In this document: positions 7,466 to 12,020 of the stretch, piece by piece
Numbering within the stretch: the first letter of the stretch is position 1
Layout of the letters: every line of letters begins with the position of its first letter
Program-made: the position numbers and the translations under genes
Assembly (NCBI GenBank): GCA_046756925.1
Contig: JBHHXH010000076.1
Location: forward strand, 1-12,020
From: JAJDBU01 sp046756925
GTDB taxonomy: Bacteria > Nitrospirota > Nitrospiria > SBBL01 > JAADHI01
DNA length: 12,020 nucleotides
Reading direction: 5' to 3'
The notes under the pieces: model-generated
What the model saw: only the letters and a program-made list of their open reading frames with translations
What the model was told of the DNA's origin: nothing
The model's database searches: none

Positions 7466-7502
7466 AATTTTCACGCTCCCTATTCTTTACACGAGATCCA
7501 CC

Positions 7503-7856
7503 GTGGATGAACCCAATATCAACCCGAATGATTTCAAAGATAAACTCCTCACACTTCGTGAAGAATTGTTGGCATTGGAAGAAAGCGACAAAGATGGCGC
7601 CAAACCCGTTGCACTCGATCAATCGCGTGTGGGGCGATTGTCTCGAATGGATGCCCTGCAGATGCAGGAAATGTCGAAAGAAGCGAAACGCCGAAGAGCG
7701 ATTCAATTACAGCGTATTGAAGGGGCTTTACAAAGAATTGAGAGAGGCCGCTTTGGTTTGTGTATCAAATGTGAAGAAGTTATCCAAGCCAAACGCCTGG
7801 CATTCGACCCGACCGCCTTTTTATGTATCGGTTGTGCAAGGGAAAACGAACAGTAG
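7503..7856 (+). CDS. DksA/TraR-family zinc-finger regulator
   Basis: Small regulators of this family bind the RNA polymerase secondary channel and adjust initiation, often with ppGpp. The protein has 117 residues. An N-terminal helical, coiled-coil-like region (10-80) includes LDQSRVGRLSRMDALQMQ, typical of short DksA/TraR relatives. A four-cysteine zinc finger follows: C87, C90, C108 and C111 (CX2C-X17-CX2C). It lacks the DADWPD-like tip of E. coli DksA, so it is a DksA-like relative and not clearly the orthologue. The GTG start at 7503 has only a weak upstream GAG. It lies 37 bp after aspS. Its stop overlaps the ribosome-binding site of the next gene, suggesting joint transcription with the glutathionyl-hydroquinone reductase. 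Confidence 0.88.
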   Translation: MDEPNINPNDFKDKLLTLREELLALEESDKDGAKPVALDQSRVGRLSRMDALQMQEMSKEAKRRRAIQLQRIEGALQRIERGRFGLCIKCEEVIQAKRLAFDPTAFLCIGCARENEQ

Positions 7857-7868
7857 GAGTACACAACC

Positions 7869-8798
7869 ATGGAATTTCCTAAAGAGATGAACGAAGCCGG
7901 AGAATTTGTCCGGCAGGAAGATGCTTTTCGTGATTGGGTCACGACGGATGGCTCGTCGAATTATCCGGCGGAGGCCGGTCGCTACCACCTCTACGTCTGC
8001 TACGCCTGTCCCTGGGCCCACCGCACCATCGTCGTGCGGATGCTCAAAAAACTAGAGCCGGTCATCGGTATGACGGCGGTCGATCCCATTCGAGACGAAC
8101 GCGGCTGGGCTTTCCGCAACGGTCCCGGCCATTCCGAAGATCCCGTGAACGGCTTTCGGTTTTTAAGCGAGGCTTACACAGCCACCGACCCTGCATTCGA
8201 AAGCCGCGTGACCGTCCCCGTGTTTTGGGACAAACAAACGAAACGCATCGTCAACAACAGCGAAGACGACATCATGCGCATGTTCAACAGCGCCTTTGAT
8301 GCCTTCACCGACAGTCGATTAGATTTATATCCTGAATCGTTGAGGGAGGAAATCGATGCGCTCTACGATTTCATTTATCCGAACATCAGCAACGGCGTCT
8401 ACCGGGCCGGCTTCGCCACCACGCAAGCCAGCTACGAAAAAGGCGTCAAGGCCCTCTTCGACGCCCTCAATCGCATGGAGGAACGCCTCTCCACCCGCCG
8501 CTATTTAATGGGGAACAGCATCACTGAAATAGACTGGAAGCTCTTCGTCACTCTCCTGCGCTTCGACCCCGTCTACGTCGGTCACTTCAAATGCAACCTC
8601 CGCCGTATCTTCGACTACCCAAATCTTTACGGCTATCTCAAAGACCTCTACCAACAAGCGGGCATCGCCGACACCGTCAACTTCGACCACATCAAACGCC
8701 ACTACTACGTGACCCACACCGAGATTAACCCGACGCAAATTGTGCCGGTGGGACCAATAATGGATTTAACCAGCCCACATGGGCGGGATCAGTTTTAG
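7869..8798 (+). CDS. Glutathionyl-hydroquinone reductase (xi-class GST, YqjG/PcpF-like)
   Basis: Reduces glutathionyl-hydroquinones to hydroquinones with glutathione in the cytoplasm, in quinone recycling or detoxification. It has 309 residues. The N-terminal thioredoxin fold carries the catalytic cysteine C47 in YACPWAHR; a second cysteine, C44, lies close by. NNSEDDIMRMFNS is the glutathione-binding loop. The all-helical C-terminal domain ends with HYYVTHTEINPTQIVPVGP, characteristic of the xi class. AGGAG at 7855-7859 overlaps the preceding stop and stands 9 bp before the ATG, so the start is firm and co-expression with the DksA-like gene is likely. The enzyme implies glutathione or a near relative in the cell. 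A near-perfect hairpin GCCCA-CA-TGGGC (8773-8784) lies just before the stop, without a T-run. Confidence 0.93.
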   Translation: MEFPKEMNEAGEFVRQEDAFRDWVTTDGSSNYPAEAGRYHLYVCYACPWAHRTIVVRMLKKLEPVIGMTAVDPIRDERGWAFRNGPGHSEDPVNGFRFLSEAYTATDPAFESRVTVPVFWDKQTKRIVNNSEDDIMRMFNSAFDAFTDSRLDLYPESLREEIDALYDFIYPNISNGVYRAGFATTQASYEKGVKALFDALNRMEERLSTRRYLMGNSITEIDWKLFVTLLRFDPVYVGHFKCNLRRIFDYPNLYGYLKDLYQQAGIADTVNFDHIKRHYYVTHTEINPTQIVPVGPIMDLTSPHGRDQF

Positions 8799-8833
8799 TC
8801 AGCCACACGGACCCCAATATAGAATTGCAAATG

Positions 8834-8881
8834 CGATAACGATTCGTTACTATCCAGAAACAAGGCTCAAACTTGTTATCG
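8834..8881. repeat. Nested inverted repeats upstream of the AT-rich gene
   Basis: Three perfect short dyads fit into 48 bp. An outer pair is CGATAAC (8834-8840) with GTTATCG (8875-8881). A left inner pair is AACGA (8838-8842) with TCGTT (8844-8848). A right inner pair is AACAAG (8859-8864) with CTTGTT (8872-8877). Outer and inner arms overlap, so in RNA or single-stranded DNA they are alternatives. The block ends 16 bp before the ATG at 8898, so it would occupy the 5' untranslated region. It could be an operator, an RNA switch-like leader or a recombination remnant. No known riboswitch or attC consensus fits. Confidence 0.5.
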
Positions 8882-8897
8882 TAAAAATGAGGATGCC

Positions 8898-9437
8898 ATG
8901 CCAAAATGGTTTGGTGGAAGTACACTTAATCCTAATGAAACGGTCAAACTTAAAAACCAATGGATGGAACAATTTGCCAGACTCAGACGAGGGTATATTC
9001 GTGTTCAAGCATTGAAGGCCAAGAGTGAAACTGAACAATTGACAGCAGAAGATTTTGATACACTTATTGTTTTCTTCCAGAATTGTTATCATCTTCGTGA
9101 TTGGCTCGAATCAACCAGACTTGAATTACGATCTGACATCGACGCGTTATTCGAAAACAATTTTGAAATGCGCGGGTGCCGTGATATTTGTCATGGTTTC
9201 AAACATAAAGATCTAAAAGGACCATCTCTAGATGCCGATTTCAATCTTTACATTGAGTACGACTATTTTGCAGAAGCAGATCAAAAAAGTAACCCAAAAG
9301 TCTACAGGATTGCATTTGCTGATGGAAACGACATCCGGAAGTTCACCGTTTTTCATTTTGCAGAGAGGTGTCTTGAACTTTGGATGAACTTTCTTCAAGA
9401 CCACGGATTAGTCCGGGTTGCAGACTCCACTATATGA
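8898..9437 (+). CDS. Unknown AT-rich protein with an HEPN-like look
   Basis: I do not recognise this 179-residue protein with confidence. It is mostly polar and probably soluble, with helical stretches at about 15-45 and 50-85. Two motifs stand out: FFQNCYHLRDWL (59-70) and CRDICHGFKH (94-103). I recall similar paired 'HLRDWL' and 'C..KH' motifs in uncharacterised HEPN-like or phage-associated helical proteins. An R-x6-H spacing exists (R92, H99), within the HEPN RNase range, but this is weak. The start is supported by GAGGA at 8889-8893, 5 bp before the ATG. Base use is unlike its neighbours: 23 G/C in 60 at 9061-9120 against 39 in 60 at 8401-8460. That suggests horizontal acquisition. It follows the reductase by 99 bp on the same strand. 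Confidence 0.75.
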   Translation: MPKWFGGSTLNPNETVKLKNQWMEQFARLRRGYIRVQALKAKSETEQLTAEDFDTLIVFFQNCYHLRDWLESTRLELRSDIDALFENNFEMRGCRDICHGFKHKDLKGPSLDADFNLYIEYDYFAEADQKSNPKVYRIAFADGNDIRKFTVFHFAERCLELWMNFLQDHGLVRVADSTI

Positions 9438-9439
9438 TT

Positions 9440-9453
9440 CGGTAATAATACCG
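9440..9453. repeat. Short hairpin after the AT-rich gene
   Basis: CGGTA (9440-9444) and TACCG (9449-9453) form a perfect 5-bp stem with the loop ATAA, directly after the stop at 9437. No T-run follows, so intrinsic termination is unlikely. It may mark the edge of the AT-rich segment, or be chance. Confidence 0.35.
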
Positions 9454-9503
9454 CCTTATCCATCCAACCCCTTAACCGTTCTACCTAACACAAGGAGGCC
9501 AAG

Positions 9504-10658
9504 ATGTCGGAAATGTCGATTAAGATTGCGCGGACATTGTCGCTCGTGGGCAGGGAGCTCGGCAAAGAGACCATTAACCGTAGAACCGTTGGGCGGCTCC
9601 TTTCGCGTTTAACCAAGGACGAACTCCTGTTGGTCGCGGCGACGCAGGCCGACCTGGCCGGGACGGAATTGCCGCGAACCAAAGGCGCATTAAGCGCTTT
9701 GCTCACGCGCAGTTTTGTTGCGGCCGGACGGCGCAAGGCCGAGCAGGCCATCGGAACCAGTGTGTCTTCTGAAAAGGCCAACATCGACCGGAAAACAATC
9801 AATGCCATGGCCAAGGAGATGAAACCCTTTTTTGCGGAACTGAGAAGAGACGCGCGTTTTTTGCGTGACGTGAAGCCGGAAACCATTTTAACGGCCAAGG
9901 TCAAAAGTCGGGTTAAAAAAACACTGCACAACTATCACGGCACGTTCAAGAGGCAGTTCGCTGAACTCACCGGCGAGGACGTGAGCGATCAACAGGTGAC
10001 GTCCCTTTTGAACACGGCCATGGAGGAAGGCATGGGACGCCTCGCCTATGCCCTGGACCGGCACACCAGCTTGCACAAAATTATGGAACACAATCTTCAG
10101 GCCGACGGGGTATGGCAACGCACGGGGCCAATGCTTGCCTGGCAGACGAGCGGCGGCCAAGAGCTGGTGTTTAATGTCAAACAAAGCGCGACGGACAAGG
10201 CCGCGGGGTTGGGGATTATGATCGGGCTGTTCGTGCTGGAATTGGTCGCGATGTTTGCGGCGCTGCTGGGTGTGGTGCTGCCGAAAATTCCCGCCGGTCT
10301 CGCCGATAACGTGGGACGCGAAATGGCCCGACCCCGCAACCGCCGACTGCTGCGCCGCCTCATGAAAATCCTCAGCGACGCGGGCCGCAGCATGGCCGAA
10401 AAAGTGGAAGCCATTTTCAAATGGGTGCAGGCCATGTTCGAGGCCGGGTTTTTCGGCTTGTTGTTTAAAAAACTCTTCGATGGTCTTTCGGGCTGGCGCA
10501 TTGCCTTGATCATCGCCATGATGATTGCGCAACTGGCAGCCATGTTCGTGCCCGGCGTGGGTCAAGCCTTGGTGATCAAAAAAGGCGCAACCATCGCCCT
10601 GGGCCTGGGCACCATGGCCGGAAAATTGTGGGAGATCACGGACATCATGGAGGCTTAA
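9504..10658 (+). CDS. Unknown 384-residue protein with hydrophobic C-terminal third
   Basis: I do not recognise the family. The N-terminal 230 residues are charged and predicted helical, with many Lys/Arg and no signal peptide. The C-terminal part has hydrophobic stretches: about 234-260 (GLGIMIGLFVLELVAMFAALLG), an amphipathic 307-325, 331-351 (WRIALIIAMMIAQLAAMFVPG) and a glycine/alanine-rich 354-374 (ALVIKKGATIALGLGTMAG). A very basic stretch (276-288, ARPRNRRLLRRLM) sits between the first two. The layout suggests a cytoplasmic protein that inserts its C-terminal end into the membrane. Pore-forming or envelope-associated roles are possible but unproven. A perfect AAGGAGG (9492-9498) 5 bp before the ATG predicts strong translation. 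The gene is GC-richer than the unknown gene 66 bp upstream, so the two probably have different origins. Confidence 0.8.
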   Translation: MSEMSIKIARTLSLVGRELGKETINRRTVGRLLSRLTKDELLLVAATQADLAGTELPRTKGALSALLTRSFVAAGRRKAEQAIGTSVSSEKANIDRKTINAMAKEMKPFFAELRRDARFLRDVKPETILTAKVKSRVKKTLHNYHGTFKRQFAELTGEDVSDQQVTSLLNTAMEEGMGRLAYALDRHTSLHKIMEHNLQADGVWQRTGPMLAWQTSGGQELVFNVKQSATDKAAGLGIMIGLFVLELVAMFAALLGVVLPKIPAGLADNVGREMARPRNRRLLRRLMKILSDAGRSMAEKVEAIFKWVQAMFEAGFFGLLFKKLFDGLSGWRIALIIAMMIAQLAAMFVPGVGQALVIKKGATIALGLGTMAGKLWEITDIMEA

Positions 10659-10681
10659 AGCCGCCGCCTGAGAAGGGCTTA

Positions 10682-10710
10682 TTGGATTGCAGAGGGCATC
10701 TTGAGATAAT
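10682..10710 (+). promoter_or_regulatory. Candidate promoter of the cyclotransferase gene
   Basis: GATAAT (10705-10710) matches the -10 consensus at 5 of 6. TTGGAT (10682-10687) lies 17 bp upstream and matches -35 at 3 of 6. Transcription would start near 10717, about 17 bp before the ATG at 10734, leaving room for the AAGGAAAG ribosome-binding site (10723-10730). Confidence 0.4.
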
Positions 10711-10733
10711 ATGAATCCTTATAAGGAAAGGCC

Positions 10734-11225
10734 ATGCTCTATTTTGCATATGGTTCGAACATGTCGATCAAACGGCTTTGCGCAAGGGCGCCATCGGCAA
10801 GGTTTGTGACCGTTGCCAAGCTCTCAAAGCATATTTTGAAATTCCATAAGGCCGGACAAGATGGGTCGGGAAAATGCGATGCCTTCGAAACGGGCGATAT
10901 GGACGACTTTATCATGGGCGTGGTTTTTGAGATCGATGCGTCCGAAAAACCGGTATTGGATCGGAAGGAAGGCTTGGGCCAGGGATACGAAGTAAAGGAC
11001 GTGGTCGTGACTTCGCGGCAGGGTGCATCCTTGGAGGCTTTTACATATACCGCAACAAACATTCGCTGGTCTCTCAAACCGTATCATTGGTACAAGGCAC
11101 ATGTACTGAGAGGCGCGGAAGAAAATGGTTTGCCTGAGTCTTATATTCAAGAGATCGCCCGCATCGCATCCGATGCCGATCCCAAACCGGAGCGCCATGC
11201 ATCGGAAATGGCGATATACCTTTAA
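10734..11225 (+). CDS. Gamma-glutamylcyclotransferase-like protein (AIG2/GGCT fold)
   Basis: Members of this fold release 5-oxoproline from gamma-glutamyl compounds, acting in gamma-glutamyl amino acid or glutathione turnover; many bacterial members have unknown substrates. The protein has 163 residues. The substrate-binding loop YGSN is at residues 6-9 in MLYFAYGSNM. The likely catalytic acid/base is E79 in LDRKEG, matching the conserved glutamate of human GGCT. The tail (KPYHWYKAHVLRGAEENGLP, then YIQEIARIA) matches the usual helical end. The start is supported by AAGGAAAG (10723-10730) and by the YGSN position near the N-terminus. It stands apart from the neighbours, with its own candidate promoter. 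The nearby glutathione-using reductase is suggestive, but co-function is unproven. Confidence 0.88.
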   Translation: MLYFAYGSNMSIKRLCARAPSARFVTVAKLSKHILKFHKAGQDGSGKCDAFETGDMDDFIMGVVFEIDASEKPVLDRKEGLGQGYEVKDVVVTSRQGASLEAFTYTATNIRWSLKPYHWYKAHVLRGAEENGLPESYIQEIARIASDADPKPERHASEMAIYL

Positions 11226-11226
11226 G

Positions 11227-11271
11227 CGGCCGATTCAATCGATTCAAAAACCGTTGTGCTTTTATCGGCCG
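11227..11271. repeat. Inverted repeat and 9-bp tandem repeat between cyclotransferase gene and ppa
   Basis: CGGCCGAT (11227-11234) and ATCGGCCG (11264-11271) are perfect 8-bp arms 29 bp apart. The left arm runs into a tandem repeat, CGATTCAA at 11231-11238 and again at 11240-11247. A competing pair, AAACCG (11248-11253) and CGGTTT (11270-11275), overlaps the right arm. No T-run follows, so termination is doubtful. A regulatory site for ppa is possible. I see no convincing sigma-70 promoter in this 98-bp gap. Confidence 0.4.
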
Positions 11272-11323
11272 GTTTAAAGATCGCATTACCCAAAACGAAC
11301 GATTTCATCCAGAGAGGTCTGTC

Positions 11324-11938
11324 ATGAACTTTCCCATTCCTTTTTTTCGATGGCGTCCCCATCCTTGGCACGGGCTGGAAGTGGGACCCGATTCGCCGGA
11401 AATTGTGCATGCCTATATCGAGATGACCCCTTTCGATCTCGTCAAGTACGAAATCGATAAGAAGACCGGTTATCTCCGCGTGGACCGGCCACAGCGTTCC
11501 TCCTCTCATCCCCCTTCGCTCTATGGTTTTATCCCCCGAACGTTTTGCGGGCCTCGGGTTGGGACGCTGATGAAGAATGCGAAGCACGGGGATGGCGATC
11601 CCTTGGACATTTGCGTGTTCAGCGAACGGCCGATTACGAAATCGGAGGTCATTCTCAATGCGCGGGTGATCGGTGGCCTGCCGATGCTCGATGCCGGGGA
11701 AGCGGACGATAAAATTATCGCCGTTCTGGCAAGCGATCATCTCTGGAAGGACATAAATAATATTTCCGAGTTTCCCGCAATCATTGTTGAACGGCTTCGA
11801 CATTATTTTACGACTTATAAGCTGATTCCAGGGGCGGAGAGCGATGTCTTTATCGGAGACGCCTATGACCGAGAGCGGGCCGTGACCGTCATCGAAGCGT
11901 CCATCCAGGACTACAATGAAGAATTCGGCGCCGCCTGA
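11324..11938 (+). CDS. ppa: Soluble inorganic pyrophosphatase (family I)
   Basis: Hydrolyses pyrophosphate to phosphate in the cytoplasm, pulling nucleotide- and aminoacyl-forming reactions forward. It has 204 residues. Alignment by eye to E. coli PPase places all main active-site residues: E33, K41, E43 (VKYEIDKKTG), R55, Y67 (YGFIP), D90/D92/D95 (GDGDPLDICV), D123, D128 and K130 (MLDAGEADDK), and Y165/K166. It carries a longer N-terminus (MNFPIPFFRWRPHPWHG) than E. coli PPase, seen in a branch of bacterial family I enzymes. The ATG is preceded by AGAGAGG at 11312-11318. It belongs with AspRS and CysQ as a housekeeping enzyme clearing phosphate by-products, though it is not in one operon with them. 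Confidence 0.96.
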   Translation: MNFPIPFFRWRPHPWHGLEVGPDSPEIVHAYIEMTPFDLVKYEIDKKTGYLRVDRPQRSSSHPPSLYGFIPRTFCGPRVGTLMKNAKHGDGDPLDICVFSERPITKSEVILNARVIGGLPMLDAGEADDKIIAVLASDHLWKDINNISEFPAIIVERLRHYFTTYKLIPGAESDVFIGDAYDRERAVTVIEASIQDYNEEFGAA

Positions 11939-11978
11939 TACCATGACGGCCGTTTCGATTTTTCGTTATTAACTTGGC

Positions 11979-12000
11979 CAATAAATATAGAGATTTATTG
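11979..12000. repeat. Perfect 8-bp inverted repeat in the AT-rich tail
   Basis: CAATAAAT (11979-11986) and ATTTATTG (11993-12000) are exact reverse complements with a 6-bp loop ATAGAG. The palindrome CAATATTG (12004-12011) follows, then TATAGT (12013-12018), a -10-like hexamer at the window edge. An operator in front of a downstream gene is plausible. A weak ppa terminator is less likely because no T-run follows. The gene downstream is outside the window. Confidence 0.45.
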
Positions 12001-12020
12001 TAGCAATATTGGTATAGTGT

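Noticed and set aside
7507..7890. 127-codon frame overlapping the DksA-like gene in another frame
   Set aside because: The 7503 frame contains a complete four-cysteine zinc finger and family motifs; the other frame matches nothing.
8773..8784. Hairpin GCCCA-CA-TGGGC as a terminator of the reductase gene
   Set aside because: It lies inside the coding end and is not followed directly by a T-run.
9483..9593. Integron attC-like pair ACCTAAC (RYYYAAC) and GTTGGGC (GTTRRRY)
   Set aside because: The second half lies inside the 9504 coding gene and no imperfect palindrome joins them; such degenerate 7-mers occur by chance. GTTATCG at 8875 also fails the GTTRRRY rule.
11222..11944. 240-codon minus-strand frame opposite ppa
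   Set aside because: It mirrors a clear pyrophosphatase gene and shows no family features.

Overview
The window looks like chromosomal DNA from a Gram-negative bacterium. It encodes an outer-membrane-type polysaccharide export protein, a sigma-54 activator and a bacterial-type AspRS. The exact phylum cannot be fixed by eye; a deltaproteobacterial, Nitrospirota or similar lineage fits the gene styles, but this is a guess. Most genes are moderately GC-rich. One gene at 8898-9437 is clearly AT-rich. There are no rRNA or tRNA genes, CRISPR arrays, transposases or complete mobile elements that I can support.

Layout. Positions 1-728 hold the C-terminal two thirds of a sigma-54 enhancer-binding protein, cut by the window edge. 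After a 285-bp gap with a good sigma-70-type promoter comes a very large SLBB-repeat polysaccharide export protein (1014-4121). It carries a 291-bp near-identical internal tandem duplication. A short overlapping ORF (4121-4255) links it to cysQ (4243-5052). An OsmC-family peroxiredoxin gene (5062-5538, minus strand) converges on cysQ with 9 bp between the stops. It diverges from aspS (5702-7465). The osmC/aspS gap holds two adjacent inverted repeats, and one of them contains the aspS -35 box. The predicted aspS transcript has almost no leader. A DksA/TraR-type zinc-finger gene (7503-7856) and a glutathionyl-hydroquinone reductase gene (7869-8798) follow as a close pair.

The accessory-looking part is 8799-10733. 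It contains an AT-rich unknown gene with an HEPN-like look (8898-9437), preceded by nested inverted repeats. Next is an unknown 384-residue protein with a hydrophobic C-terminal third (9504-10658). The window ends with a gamma-glutamylcyclotransferase-like gene (10734-11225), a soluble inorganic pyrophosphatase gene (11324-11938) and an AT-rich tail with a perfect 8-bp inverted repeat.

How the genes may work together: the regulator and exporter suggest surface polysaccharide production. CysQ, pyrophosphatase and AspRS are housekeeping. OsmC, the glutathionyl-hydroquinone reductase and possibly the cyclotransferase belong to thiol/peroxide metabolism. No complete, recognisable new system is visible. 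The best leads are the duplicated SLBB module, the osmC/aspS control region with a leaderless aspS, and the two unknown genes at 8898-10658.
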